The notes: generated from the sequence alone by a model not told the origin. 37,734 nucleotides of DNA from Gammaproteobacteria bacterium (GCA_009937525.1 JAACFE010000014.1:1-37734), one strand, 5' to 3'; counted from the first letter of the stretch, positions 1-8,990 are shown. Made by a program: numbers and translations.

Positions 1-266
1 ACGACGACAACTACGCTTTAGCTGCTTAAAAACCAGCTCTAAGCCTTCCGCCCGGATCGTGCCTGTGCGTCCGGATCACGGGAGTCACCGACACGGGACC
101 GCGGTGCGGGCATGTTCAGGGCCCAATCCGTTAAATCCTCACTGAACTGGCTGTGAGTCTTCCCTGCCCGTCGGGTAGCCCGCAGTGAGATCAAAGACGG
201 AATAAGCATGTAGAGCTCGTAGCGTAGGGCTTGCGGACGTGGGTTCGATTCCCACCACCTCCACCA
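1..266 (+). ncRNA. ssrA: tmRNA (SsrA), 3' portion
   Basis: Transfer-messenger RNA, which rescues stalled ribosomes and tags the nascent peptide for degradation. The window opens inside the tag reading frame: bases 3-26 read DDNYALAA followed by TAA at 27-29, the usual gammaproteobacterial tag ending. Downstream come GC-rich pseudoknot segments and the tRNA-like 3' end, with a T-arm (ggttcgattcccacc, about 242-256) and an encoded CCA ending at 266. The 5' half lies outside the window. A strong hairpin follows immediately. No integrase or attachment-site duplication is seen at this 3' end, although tmRNA ends are common integration sites. Confidence 0.95.
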
Positions 267-272
267 AATTCC

Positions 273-306
273 GGGGACAGTGACCGTCGGTCACCGTCCC
301 CTTCTT
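273..306 (+). terminator. Rho-independent terminator of tmRNA
   Basis: GGGGAC-A-GTGACC (273-285) pairs with GGTCAC-C-GTCCCC (289-301) around a 3-base loop, with one internal mismatch, and is followed by cttctt. It begins 7 bases after the tmRNA CCA end. The convergent gene ends at 313, so the stem may also stop transcription from the other side, though no clear T tract is present in that direction. Confidence 0.85.
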
Positions 307-312
307 GTCGCC

Positions 313-861
313 TCAGTTCTGCTTGTTGTCGCCCTCGGCGAGGCGCTTCCTGACGAGACCCTCGAGCCTCGTCATCCCCCCTTCGCGCCCCAGCGCCAGG
401 GCCTCTGCATCATCGGCACCGTGCAGGCTGGCCCTCAACGCAAGCAATGCACCAACGCGGTTGCTGCTGGCGCAATGCACGAGCACTGGTCCGGGGTACC
501 GCTGCAGGAGTTCGTCAAGCTTGCGGGCACTGTCGAATGAGACGTCGTCCTCGCTTGCTATCGGGAACGCGACGTAATGCATGCCCAGATCTTCGACGAA
601 TGCCGCTTCTTCCAGGCCCCGATCCTCGTCTTCCGCCCGCATGTCGATCACGGTCGTGTAACCGGCAGCCGCGAAGACCTCGAACCCGGCTTTGTCCGGC
701 TGGCCGGCGGCCGTGATGCCGTCGACAGGAGACACCGTGCCGAGCCTGACGACCTGCTCCAGGTCGACCTTCAGGCTCGTAACCGGCGCCAGATCAGGTT
801 CCTCGGCAACCGCCCCGAGGGTCAGGGCAAGTATCGTCATTGCACTGATCGGTCTTAACAC
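313..861 (-). CDS. Exported dual-specificity-phosphatase-like protein
   Basis: Small cysteine-phosphatase-fold protein of about 182 residues. The motif HCASSNRVGAL (Cys130, Arg135) matches the P-loop HCxxxxxR of dual-specificity phosphatases. The upstream part (TAAGQPDKAGFEVFAAAGY, then VIDMR) resembles the phosphatase domain found alone or fused in beta-lactamase-hydrolase-like (DUF442-type) proteins. The N-terminus MLRPISAMTILALTLGAVA looks like a signal peptide, so it probably acts in the periplasm. I chose the GTG at 859-861 because AGAGGAAATAAC precedes it; the open frame extends to a TTG at 894 with no gain. The lipoprotein gene upstream ends at 895, so the two genes probably share a transcript. 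The substrate is unknown; a sulfurtransferase-related role cannot be excluded. Confidence 0.82.
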   Translation of the reverse strand: MLRPISAMTILALTLGAVAEEPDLAPVTSLKVDLEQVVRLGTVSPVDGITAAGQPDKAGFEVFAAAGYTTVIDMRAEDEDRGLEEAAFVEDLGMHYVAFPIASEDDVSFDSARKLDELLQRYPGPVLVHCASSNRVGALLALRASLHGADDAEALALGREGGMTRLEGLVRKRLAEGDNKQN

Positions 862-894
862 GTTATTTCCTCTTTGCTTCCAGCCTGACCGCAA

Positions 895-2631
895 TCAATC
901 GGCGAGGCTCATGTCCGTATCTATCTCGATACCCCGTTCCGTGAACATCACGTTGACGTGCAGGCGCTCGTAGAATTCGGCCGCCACGCTCATTACGTCG
1001 GACATGGCGTCACGCATTTCTTCCGACATTTCCTCGTCGTCGTCCTCGCGCATCGCCTCGCCGAGCATCGTATAGTATCGGGCGCCGTCGAGCCCCACGC
1101 TCATAAACGGCGGCGGCGTGCCGCCCTCCGCCTCGAGAAGCGAGGGCAGGACCGTCTCGGCATCTTCGCTCACCGAGAGCGCGATTGCCGAATCGGTCAG
1201 CGCAATCCAGGCCCGCTCGACGCCCGCCTCCGACTCCGGAAGTTCGAACCGGTGGGCCTTGCCGTCCGGCTCAATGGTCATCTCGGCGAACTGGGGCAGC
1301 ATCGCTTGACCCATCGCCAGCAGCCCCTGCGCATTGTCGATCGCCAGCAGGAAACTTGCGTCGATGGACTCCGGCGGCTGTTTTCGGCCGATGTCGAAAC
1401 CCTGCATGTCGTTGACGACGGCCAGGAAGCCGTGGAAGTCGTAGAGCACCGGTGGCACCGGCTGCGCGAGCGCCTGTTCACTCGCTGCGAACAAGCCGTC
1501 CTGGAATTCCGCCAGATGCTCGCACTCCCATGGGTCCTCGCGCAGTGCGGCAACGTGCCTGTCGAAGAACGCCCTGATCGACGCGGCATTCAGGCTCATG
1601 CCGATGGAAAACAGGCCGTCGTAGACCCGGCCCAGCCCGGGTACCGGCGCCACGAACGTGGCGAATTCCGCGGCGACGTCGTCGCGCAGTTCAACGACCG
1701 TCGTCGATCGGATCTTATCGGCCGATACCTCCTCGTAGCCCGTGACGACGCGTGGGGCAATTCTTGCCAGCGCTCCGAGTTCGGCCTTGCAGACGTCACT
1801 CAATGCGCCCGCGTCGTAATCCATGATTTCCAGGAGTAATGCGTCGAGACCCTCGGGCTCCTCGATGAACGTATCCGCGAGGCGCACGGTATCGACGAGA
1901 CCGACGTATTCGTGCAGATAGCCGTACTCATTGGCGATGTCGCGAAGCTCGCCGCTTTCCGCGATGCTGTCAGCCGGCAGCGTAAGCCCGAGCAGGCTCG
2001 CCAGCGACGCGTCGTCGAGGGTGTCCGGCGCAATGGTCAGGACCAGCTCATTGCCGACCGTGGCAACGATTACGCGGACGCCCTCGTCTTCCACATAGCG
2101 ATACGCCGTACCCTGGACTTCGGCAACCGGAAGTTGCTCGCCCGCGCTTGCCTCGATTCGGCTGATCGCCTCGTCGAGCAGGCTCGCATCGCTCAGGGTG
2201 GCACGCAGCACCGGTAGCAGGCCGTTGCCGTAGAGTATGACCGTCGAATCCCGCGTCAGCCCGACTTCCCTGAGGCCTTCGAGGGACATCCGGGACCGGA
2301 GTTCCTCCACGATGGCGTCAACGTTTTCCGTCTCGTCGGGGTCGCCAGCGTCCGCCGACCGCGCCTCGCTGACGGCGACCCGCAGCATCTCGGAATAGGC
2401 CGCCAGCAAACGGTCCACTTTCGGCTCCATGATGTCCATGAACTCGTCGGGAGGCGGTGCGAGCATTCCGAACACATAAGGCGTGTCAGCGGGTACGTAG
2501 CGCAACAGACCGCCACTATCGCCGAGGTAAGATGCTTTTTGCGGTTCCTCGTCGGATTTACCACAGGCCGCAGCGCCGAGCACGCAGACAGTGATCAACA
2601 GAAGTTGCCGGGCATGAACGATCTTGAACAT
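895..2631 (-). CDS. Large lipoprotein of unknown function (DUF3352-like)
   Basis: About 578 residues. The N-terminus MFKIVHARQLLLITVCVLGAAAC is a lipoprotein signal peptide with a lipobox ending at Cys23, so the mature protein should be membrane anchored. The body alternates predicted beta segments and amphipathic helices, starting with YVPADTPYVFGML, which is the opening typical of DUF3352-type proteins. A very acidic stretch (EDDDEEMSEEMRD) lies near the C-terminus. The ATG at 2631 has AGGAAG six bases upstream. The frame stays open to 3204, but that extension is antisense to the GNAT gene and is not real. It is divergent from the GNAT gene across a 147-base intergenic region. No catalytic motif was recognised. 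Confidence 0.8.
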   Translation of the reverse strand: MFKIVHARQLLLITVCVLGAAACGKSDEEPQKASYLGDSGGLLRYVPADTPYVFGMLAPPPDEFMDIMEPKVDRLLAAYSEMLRVAVSEARSADAGDPDETENVDAIVEELRSRMSLEGLREVGLTRDSTVILYGNGLLPVLRATLSDASLLDEAISRIEASAGEQLPVAEVQGTAYRYVEDEGVRVIVATVGNELVLTIAPDTLDDASLASLLGLTLPADSIAESGELRDIANEYGYLHEYVGLVDTVRLADTFIEEPEGLDALLLEIMDYDAGALSDVCKAELGALARIAPRVVTGYEEVSADKIRSTTVVELRDDVAAEFATFVAPVPGLGRVYDGLFSIGMSLNAASIRAFFDRHVAALREDPWECEHLAEFQDGLFAASEQALAQPVPPVLYDFHGFLAVVNDMQGFDIGRKQPPESIDASFLLAIDNAQGLLAMGQAMLPQFAEMTIEPDGKAHRFELPESEAGVERAWIALTDSAIALSVSEDAETVLPSLLEAEGGTPPPFMSVGLDGARYYTMLGEAMREDDDEEMSEEMRDAMSDVMSVAAEFYERLHVNVMFTERGIEIDTDMSLAD

Positions 2632-2778
2632 TCGAATCTTCCTGAATTGGCCAGAAATCTGCCGGACAACAGTAGTCCGGCTCGGTAACGCGCACCGGGC
2701 TGGAAAAGTAGCGAGATTTGGCGGTCTCGTAGCGTCGACTGGATCGAATGCCGCCTCTGGCGCAGTATACGCAAATCC

Positions 2779-3294
2779 ATGATGAATGCCGAGCCGAAAT
2801 ACACGATCACGCTGCGCGACGCTGAATTTGAAGACCTCGAGGATGTGCTGCGGCTGAACGAGGCATCGGTTCCCGCGGTCAACAGCGTCGACCTCGAGCA
2901 GATGCGCTGGTTCGCTGCCAATGCGGCGTACTTCAGGGTGGCGATGCAGGATGAGGCATTTGCCGGCTTTCTGATCGGTATGCGTCCCGGGACAGATTAC
3001 GCGAGCCCCAATTACCGGTGGTTCTGCTCGGCTTACGACGACTTCGGTTACATTGATCGCATAGCGATTGCCGAGAACGCGCGGCGCCTCGGTCTGGCCA
3101 CGCGCCTGTATCGGGATTTCGAGGCCAGACTGCCGGCGACTGCCCGCGTGTTGACCTGCGAGGTGAATCTCGTTCCTCCCAATGAATCGTCGATGCGCTT
3201 TCACGAGGGTTACGGGTTTCGCACGGTCGGCACCCAGACAATCTATAACGGCCGCAAAAAGGTGGCATTGATGGCAAAGAGCAGAGAATCGTGA
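2779..3294 (+). CDS. GNAT-family N-acetyltransferase
   Basis: Protein of 171 residues with the GNAT fold. The acetyl-CoA pyrophosphate-binding segment is seen in the stretch DRIAIAENARRLGLATRLY (about 92-110), a variant of the R/Q-x-x-G-x-G/A motif. The C-terminal NESSMRFHEGYGFRTVG matches motif B, where the substrate and CoA sites close. The family transfers an acetyl group from acetyl-CoA to an amine; the substrate cannot be predicted. There are two adjacent ATG codons (2779, 2782). The stop overlaps the GTG start of the next gene (GTGA), so the pair is probably translationally coupled. Confidence 0.85.
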   Translation: MMNAEPKYTITLRDAEFEDLEDVLRLNEASVPAVNSVDLEQMRWFAANAAYFRVAMQDEAFAGFLIGMRPGTDYASPNYRWFCSAYDDFGYIDRIAIAENARRLGLATRLYRDFEARLPATARVLTCEVNLVPPNESSMRFHEGYGFRTVGTQTIYNGRKKVALMAKSRES

Positions 3295-4523
3295 ACAGCA
3301 GTCCTCGGGAATTCGACGTCATCGTCGTCGGCGCGACCGGTTTCACCGGTTCGCTCGTCGCCGAATACCTCTGCGAACGTTACGGCGTAGGCGCGGACCT
3401 GCGCTGGGCCGTCGCCGCGCGCAACCAACAGAAACTATCCGCACTGCGGGAGTCGCTGGGGTCACCGGCAGCGTCACTGCCGGTGATCATTGCCGACACG
3501 CTGGACGCACGTTCTATGAGCGATCTGGCGCAGCGAACGCGTGTGGTTCTGACCACTGTCGGGCCGTACGCGCGGTACGGCAGCGAGCTGGTAGCAGCCT
3601 GCGCAGAGAACGGCACGCACTATTGCGACCTCGCTGGCGAGGTGCAGTGGATCCGGCGCATGATCGATGCACACGACGCGACCGCCCGCCAGAGCGGCGC
3701 CCGTATCGTCCACTGCTGTGGTTTCGATTCGATCCCGATGGACATCGGCGCCTGGTTCCTGCAGCAGCAGGCGCGGGAGCGCTACGGGGCCTATTGCGAT
3801 TCCATCGTCCTGCTCGTCAAGGCCATGAAGGGCGGCGCGAGCGGCGGCACGATGGCGAGCATCATGAACGTGATGCGCGAAGCCCGTGCCGACCGGGAGG
3901 TTGCCCGGGTCCTCGCTCGCCCGTACAGCCTGAATCCGGAGGGTGGGCCGCGTGGCCCGGATCGCAGCGACCAGCGCGGCATTCGCTTCGATGTCGACGC
4001 ACAGAACTGGACAGCGCCCTTCATCATGGCCACGGTCAATACGCGGGTGGTCAGGCGCAGCCACGCCCTCCTCGGCTATCCCTGGGGTGAATCGTTTCGT
4101 TATCACGAGGCGATACGCACCGGTCGCGGCATCGGCGGCTGGTCCCGATCGGCGATGATCACCGCGGGCCTCGCGGGGCTCGTCGGCGCCGCATCATTCG
4201 GCTGGAGCCGCGGGCTGCTCGAACGATACGTGCTCCCGAAGCCGGGTACCGGCCCGGACGCCGCAGCACGCGAAAAAGGATTCTTCAATCTCGAACAGAT
4301 CGGGCGACTCGCCGACGGGCGGCAGATCCGCGGCAGGATCACCGGCGATCGGGATCCGGGCTACGGCTCGACGAGCAAGATGCTGGCCGAAAGCGCGGTG
4401 TGCCTGGCGCTCGACGAACTCGATTCCGCGGGCGGCGTGCTCACCCCCGCGGCGGCAATGGCCGCACCCCTGCTGCAGCGTCTGCAGGCGAATGCGGGAC
4501 TCAGCTTCGAGATTCGGGACTAG
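3291..4523 (+). CDS. Saccharopine-dehydrogenase-like NAD(P)-binding reductase
   Basis: Protein of 410 residues. The N-terminus FDVIVVGATGFTGSLVAEYL carries the Rossmann motif GATGFTG. Further conserved parts are TTVGPYARYGSELVAACAENGTHYCDLAGE (about 86-115) and HCCGFDSIPMDIG, typical of the trans-acting enoyl-reductase / saccharopine dehydrogenase-like family found widely in bacteria and in eukaryotes (SCCPDH). These proteins bind NAD(P); most have no assigned substrate, though mycobacterial members reduce polyketide intermediates. The start is a GTG overlapping the GNAT stop. A short hydrophobic segment about 285-300 (ITAGLAGLVGAASFGW) suggests membrane association. It converges on the DUF1684 gene, with stops overlapping by 4 bases. 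Confidence 0.88.
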   Translation: MNSSPREFDVIVVGATGFTGSLVAEYLCERYGVGADLRWAVAARNQQKLSALRESLGSPAASLPVIIADTLDARSMSDLAQRTRVVLTTVGPYARYGSELVAACAENGTHYCDLAGEVQWIRRMIDAHDATARQSGARIVHCCGFDSIPMDIGAWFLQQQARERYGAYCDSIVLLVKAMKGGASGGTMASIMNVMREARADREVARVLARPYSLNPEGGPRGPDRSDQRGIRFDVDAQNWTAPFIMATVNTRVVRRSHALLGYPWGESFRYHEAIRTGRGIGGWSRSAMITAGLAGLVGAASFGWSRGLLERYVLPKPGTGPDAAAREKGFFNLEQIGRLADGRQIRGRITGDRDPGYGSTSKMLAESAVCLALDELDSAGGVLTPAAAMAAPLLQRLQANAGLSFEIRD

Positions 4524-5476
4524 TGATCGATCGTCGTCCCGACGTAAGCGTCACGATCGAATAACTCGCCTGCCGCTACCCGTATCGGCAAGCGGTTGCG
4601 CGGTGACGCCACCGGGCAGGTGGAAAAGTCGTTGAATGCGCAGGGCGGGCTGTAGGCGCGGTTGAAGTCGAGAACCAGGCGCCCGTCCTCGCCCGGCATG
4701 GCGGCATACAGGAAGCGGCCGGCCGGGTAGGTTTCCCTGCCGTTGGTCCGGTCGCCGAACACGAAGAACAACCGTTCTCCCAATGAATACGCCTCCAGCC
4801 GGTGTGTCCGGCCGTCCTTCTCGAACACGGCCACACCGGGCGACTCCGGACTCCAGCCCAGCCCCTCGATGACCGTACTCGCGGCCACCTTGCGCGGCTC
4901 TTCGTAGCGCTCCAGCGTTGCCTCGACCCGCCAGGAGGGATCGATCGGGAAGTAAGGCAGTTCCGGAAACGACGCCAGCGCCGGATGCTCGAAATCCCTG
5001 AGTCGCACGGCGTAGCGACCGTCGCGCTTGATAATCGTCCACGCCAGGGAGCCGTGCGTGACCATTGCGGGATTCTCGCTCGTGTCGTCCGCGACCAGCA
5101 GCGCATCAGCCACCGGTTCGTCTGCCGAGTAGAGCTCCACTCCCGACAACGGCACCATGACGACGCCGTCACCGGTCAGGCGAAACTCGCCGATGTAGGC
5201 CGCCGCAGAGGCCGGAAACACGAGATCGTTGTCGGCGGCAGAGCCGAATGTCGATCGTTCCTTCTCCAGCCAGTAGAGCCCCGCGAGATTCAGGAATCCG
5301 GTCGGCGACATCAGCGAGGCACGGCGGCTTTCCCGCCATGCCAGCACGTCCGCTTCGTGGAGCGCTGTGTCGAAATCGTCGGCAGACGATGACCAGGATG
5401 CATTCAGCAGCAGCACGAGCAGCACCGCGGGAAGACCGCGACGGGCACTTGTTGCAAATCGTTCCTTTTCTGTCAT
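4520..5476 (-). CDS. Exported DUF1684 protein
   Basis: About 318 residues. The N-terminus (MTEKERFATSARRG, then AVLLVLLLNASWSSSA) is a signal peptide. The C-terminal half has the DUF1684 hallmarks: TNGRETYPAGRFLYA, DFNRAYSPPCAFNDFSTCP and NRLPIRVAAGE. The N-terminal domain resembles an FHA-like beta sandwich in this family (STFGSAADNDLVFPASAAAY). Members are about 200-320 residues and uncharacterised. The ATG at 5476 is preceded by GAGGTGCC at good spacing; the longer GTG start at 5485 lies inside that Shine-Dalgarno sequence and is unlikely. The gene is divergent from srkA, 72 bases away. Confidence 0.85.
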   Translation of the reverse strand: MTEKERFATSARRGLPAVLLVLLLNASWSSSADDFDTALHEADVLAWRESRRASLMSPTGFLNLAGLYWLEKERSTFGSAADNDLVFPASAAAYIGEFRLTGDGVVMVPLSGVELYSADEPVADALLVADDTSENPAMVTHGSLAWTIIKRDGRYAVRLRDFEHPALASFPELPYFPIDPSWRVEATLERYEEPRKVAASTVIEGLGWSPESPGVAVFEKDGRTHRLEAYSLGERLFFVFGDRTNGRETYPAGRFLYAAMPGEDGRLVLDFNRAYSPPCAFNDFSTCPVASPRNRLPIRVAAGELFDRDAYVGTTIDH

Positions 5477-5548
5477 GGCAGGCACCTCGACCCCGATTCC
5501 TCGATCCTGATCCTTCTCGCAAACGCGGCGTAGCGTATCATCCGGCGG

Positions 5549-6547
5549 ATGAACCGCAACACCGCATCACTCGCCTACGCCGATCTGCAGCCGCAGGACT
5601 TTCTCGAAGCGCTCGAGGATCTCGGCTTCAGATGCAACGGACGCCTGCTCGCACTCAACAGCTACGAGAATCGCGTCTACCAGGTCGGTATCGACGACGA
5701 CGATGCCATCGTCGCGAAATTCTATCGTCCGAACCGCTGGTCGGACGCGGCAATACTGGAAGAACACGCGTTTGCGGTGGAGCTTTCGCGGCAGGAAATC
5801 CCGGTCGTCGCACCCATGAAAATCGCTGGCACCACGCTGCACAGGGTCGGCGACTTTCGCGTCGCGGTGTATCCCTGCCGCGGTGGCCGCGCGCCCGACC
5901 TCGACAATTTCGAGTTGCTGGAACAACTGGGCCGTTTCGTCGCACGGATACACCTGGTCGGCGCAACCGCCGAGTTCCGCCACCGTCCCGGCATCGACGT
6001 CGACAGCTACGCGATCGAGTCCATGGAGTACGTGCTCAAGCACGACTTCATTCCTGCCGAGCTCGTGCCTGCCTACGAAAGCGTCGCGCACGCGGTGATC
6101 GATGGCGTCGAGGCGTCGTTCGAACGGGCGGGCGACACCCGGCAACTGCGGATCCATGGCGACTTTCACCCCGGCAACGTGCTCGTAGCCGGGGAGCAAC
6201 TGCACATCGTCGATCTGGACGACGCGCGCAGCGGTCCCGCCGTGCAGGACCTCTGGATGTTCCTGTCCGGCGACCGGGCGGAACAGATTCCGCAGCTGAA
6301 CGCACTCCTCGAGGGTTACTCGGGATTCCGCGAGTTCGATGCCCGCGAGCTGCACCTGGTCGAGGCTCTTCGTAGCCTCCGCATCATGCATTACGCCGCC
6401 TGGCTCGCGCGCCGCTGGGACGATCCCGCATTCAAACAGGCGTTCCCATGGTTCGATTCCCACCGTTACTGGGAAGACCACGTTCTCGCGCTGCGGGAAC
6501 AACTATCGCTGATGCAGGAAGAACCGCTGGAGTGGCGCCCGTTCTGA
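5549..6547 (+). CDS. srkA: Stress response serine/threonine kinase SrkA (YihE family)
   Basis: Protein of 332 residues with the aminoglycoside-phosphotransferase/choline-kinase fold of YihE/RdoA. Visible elements are the family-typical opening (LEALEDLGFRCNGRLLALNSYENRVYQVG), Lys57 in AKFYRP for ATP binding, the catalytic loop HGDFHPGN (203-210, Asp205) and the metal-binding DLDD (222-225). The length equals the E. coli protein (328). In E. coli the kinase protects against oxidative and envelope stress and counters MazF-type killing. It is cytoplasmic. The next gene converges with only 4 bases between stops. Confidence 0.93.
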   Translation: MNRNTASLAYADLQPQDFLEALEDLGFRCNGRLLALNSYENRVYQVGIDDDDAIVAKFYRPNRWSDAAILEEHAFAVELSRQEIPVVAPMKIAGTTLHRVGDFRVAVYPCRGGRAPDLDNFELLEQLGRFVARIHLVGATAEFRHRPGIDVDSYAIESMEYVLKHDFIPAELVPAYESVAHAVIDGVEASFERAGDTRQLRIHGDFHPGNVLVAGEQLHIVDLDDARSGPAVQDLWMFLSGDRAEQIPQLNALLEGYSGFREFDARELHLVEALRSLRIMHYAAWLARRWDDPAFKQAFPWFDSHRYWEDHVLALREQLSLMQEEPLEWRPF

Positions 6548-6551
6548 TCGC

Positions 6552-7304
6552 TCACCGCGACGGCAACGCACACCGGCGCGGCGCAATCTCGAACCGGTCG
6601 ATCCAGCGCGAAAAGGTCTTGCGGCTCAATGTCTGTAATGCACCGATGCGATCGTTCGTCTGCAGACGGATCTCGTCCGGATCTACGCGGCCGGCTTCGT
6701 CCTCCAGCATCGGCTGGTTGGCCGGGACGGTCAGCCATCGTTCGACCAGCGAGGCGTCCACTTCGAGATGAAACTGGAATCCGTAGGCGTGTTCACCGCA
6801 GCGGAACGCCTGCACATTGCTGGCAGGCGATGTAGCGAGGTTCTGCGCGCCGGCGGGAAGAGTAATGCCGTCTTCGTGCCACTGGAAGACCTCCTGGGTG
6901 CTCGAGAAGCTCGAGATCACGGGGTCCGTCACGCCTGCTTCGGTCAACTGAACGTCGTGCCAGCCGATCTCCCGTTCGGCGTTCCTCGAAACCCGACCGC
7001 CGACGGCCTTTGCCAGGAGCTGCGCCCCGAGACAGATTCCCAATACGGACATGCCGGTATCCACGGCCTCACGGATGACGTCCACTTCGGTCACGAGGTT
7101 CGGGTAGGTATCGATCTGGTGTGCGTTCATCGGTCCGCCGAGCACGATGAGCGCCTCGTACTTCTCCAGCGATGGCCGCTGGTGTGGATCGCGGCCGAAG
7201 TTTACATAACGGATGCGGAATCCTGCCTCTTTCAACAGCGGATCGAGGGTCCCCAGGGGTTCGTAGGGAACGTGCTGAAACACGAGTATCTTTGGTCTGG
7301 CCAT
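6552..7304 (-). CDS. Class I glutamine amidotransferase (GMP-synthase-like)
   Basis: About 250 residues. A stand-alone GATase1 domain with the catalytic triad: Cys91 in GICLGAQLLA, His179 and Glu181 in FQFHLEVD. The oxyanion strand ALIVLGGPMNA is also clear. Such proteins hydrolyse glutamine to supply ammonia, or act as gamma-glutamyl hydrolases on polyamine or amino-acid conjugates; the partner synthetase is not nearby, so the substrate is open. I chose ATG at 7304 (MARPKILVFQ) because the family begins there. GGAGG precedes it, but only one base away, so the exact start is uncertain; the frame is open to 7409. Confidence 0.85.
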   Translation of the reverse strand: MARPKILVFQHVPYEPLGTLDPLLKEAGFRIRYVNFGRDPHQRPSLEKYEALIVLGGPMNAHQIDTYPNLVTEVDVIREAVDTGMSVLGICLGAQLLAKAVGGRVSRNAEREIGWHDVQLTEAGVTDPVISSFSSTQEVFQWHEDGITLPAGAQNLATSPASNVQAFRCGEHAYGFQFHLEVDASLVERWLTVPANQPMLEDEAGRVDPDEIRLQTNDRIGALQTLSRKTFSRWIDRFEIAPRRCALPSR

Positions 7305-7477
7305 GCCTCCGTACACCGGATTCGTGACTGGTTCGGTCAGTTCCGTTATACCTGCGTATGGCAGCATCGTGAAGACGGCCGCTGTATTGCACATGCCCAC
7401 GCATCGCACTACAGTAGGATTGGCTCGAAACTGGCGGCAATCAACGGAACTCTGGTCCGCGCGTCGACTCTGATAGA

Positions 7478-8317
7478 GTGTTCGTGCGCGACAAATTAGC
7501 GGGATATTCTGAATTGGGAGCGAAATTACGCAGCCTCACCGGCGGAGCACTGTTTTCGGTGCTGCTAGCCGGCTGCGGCTCGAATGTCACGCTCGAACCG
7601 GTCACCATCCCCGCCCCCCTCATAAGCCCGATGCCGCTGTCGATCGCGGTGCGAATACCCGCCGAATTCGAGCACTACGTACACGAGGACGAGGTCCTCG
7701 GCCGAGAGAAATGGCGCATCGATCTCGGCGGATCGAATGCCGCGCTGTTCTCCCAGCTGTTCGAGTACATGTTCGACGACGTGACGGTGCTGGGTCCTGA
7801 CGACGATGCCAGAGACCTGTCGATTGACGCGCTCATCGAGCCGAGCATCGACGCCTTCGAGTTTTCGGTGCCCAGCCAGAGCAAGACGGAGTCCTACGCC
7901 GTCTGGATACGTTACCGGCTCAAGATTTACGACAATGCCGGCGACGTGTACGCCAACTGGCCGCTGAGTGCTTACGGCAAGAGTGAACAGTTCGGGCTCG
8001 GCGGTGACGAGCCGCTGAAGCGGGCCGCTATACTCGCCATGCGCGACGCCGCTGCGCTCATGATCATGAACCTGGACAAATCGACCGCCATATCTGCACT
8101 CAAAGACCGTCCCCCCAAGACCCTGGTAGCCTCCGGTAATTCGGCGGGCGCAGCAGCGCAGGAGGAGGCAGCGCAGGCAGAAAAATCCCCGTTGCCGAAG
8201 CGCCGTGAGGTGACCTTGCCACCGCCCGGTCCTGTGGCCGGGCCCGCGGTATTGTCGATGGATGCAGATGAAGACGATTCAATGGAGAAGTTCCTGGAGG
8301 GAAGCAGCAATGATTGA
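7478..8317 (+). CDS. Lipoprotein of unknown function
   Basis: Up to 279 residues. The segment LRSLTGGALFSVLLAGC is a lipoprotein signal with lipobox LAGC. The listed GTG start gives a long leader; a TTG at 7514, preceded by AGCGGGA, gives a more compact signal peptide (GAKLRSLTGG...) and may be the real start. The mature part resembles an outer-membrane-associated lipoprotein with beta strands and a C-terminal low-complexity Ala/Glu/Pro-rich linker (about 215-260). The last 8 bases overlap the next lipoprotein gene, so both are probably made together. No family assigned. Confidence 0.75.
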   Translation: MFVRDKLAGYSELGAKLRSLTGGALFSVLLAGCGSNVTLEPVTIPAPLISPMPLSIAVRIPAEFEHYVHEDEVLGREKWRIDLGGSNAALFSQLFEYMFDDVTVLGPDDDARDLSIDALIEPSIDAFEFSVPSQSKTESYAVWIRYRLKIYDNAGDVYANWPLSAYGKSEQFGLGGDEPLKRAAILAMRDAAALMIMNLDKSTAISALKDRPPKTLVASGNSAGAAAQEEAAQAEKSPLPKRREVTLPPPGPVAGPAVLSMDADEDDSMEKFLEGSSND

Positions 8318-8990
8318 GGCTACCCGTCGAACGGGCACGATATTGACCGCCGGTTTTGCAACGCTCGCACTCAGCGGCTGCATTACGTCGCGCGTCGAGG
8401 ACGCGCGCGAGGGCATGACCGGTATCGAAGATGACGAAGCCGTTGTGATTCTCGCCAAGAGCTATCACCTCGGCAATGAAACCGAAGACAAGTACATCAG
8501 CTGTGTCGAAGACGCGCTTTCGCGAGGTTCGAAAGGCCTGCGCGTCATTCCTCACAGGCAGTTCGTCGATTCCCTGTTCCCCTGGTTCGAGCCGCGGACG
8601 GCACCGGCCGAAACCAGGGGACTGCCGAAACTGATGGAGCGACCCGGGGTGGCGGAACGCATCGCGGACCAAAAGGTGCGTTATATCATCTGGCTCGACG
8701 GCGACACCGATCGGGTGGCCGGCGGCGGCAGCCTGTCCTGCGCGGTGGGCCCGGGTGGTGGCGGCTGCTTCGGCTTTGCCTGGTGGCAGAACGATGCGGA
8801 CTACAACGCCGCAGTCTGGGACCTCAAGGGGCTCGAATCCGCGGGCTCGGTCACTGCCGACGTAAGCGGCACCTCGTTCCTGCCCGCCCTGGTCATACCG
8901 ATCCCGCTGATCGCGCGCGCAAGGGCTTCAGCCTGCAAGGGACTCGCCGACCAGTTGCGGGACTTCATCATCGACGAGCCCGAGGTCTGA
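8310..8990 (+). CDS. Lipoprotein of unknown function
   Basis: About 226 residues. The N-terminus MIEATRRTGTILTAGFATLALSGC is a signal peptide with lipobox LSGC. The centre contains LIVIPHR-like and KVRYIIWLDGDTDRVAGGG segments, then a Gly/Cys-rich stretch (SCAVGPGGGGCFGF) and a C-terminal hydrophobic patch (LPALVIPIPLIARA). The ATG at 8310 has GGAGG about 9 bases upstream and overlaps the previous gene by 8 bases; the frame is open to 8262 but without support. It resembles a putative stress-response/DUF-type lipoprotein seen in Proteobacteria, but I cannot name the family. It converges with the NlpC/P60 gene. Confidence 0.8.
   Translation: MIEATRRTGTILTAGFATLALSGCITSRVEDAREGMTGIEDDEAVVILAKSYHLGNETEDKYISCVEDALSRGSKGLRVIPHRQFVDSLFPWFEPRTAPAETRGLPKLMERPGVAERIADQKVRYIIWLDGDTDRVAGGGSLSCAVGPGGGGCFGFAWWQNDADYNAAVWDLKGLESAGSVTADVSGTSFLPALVIPIPLIARARASACKGLADQLRDFIIDEPEV

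Noticed and set aside
240-312. Integration site at the tmRNA 3' end
   Set aside because: The usual attachment place was checked; no integrase or duplicated 3' end is present in the window.
2632-3204. Upstream extension of the 895-2631 lipoprotein gene
   Set aside because: It is antisense to the GNAT acetyltransferase gene, has no domain content, and the lipoprotein signal starts at 2631 with a good ribosome-binding site.
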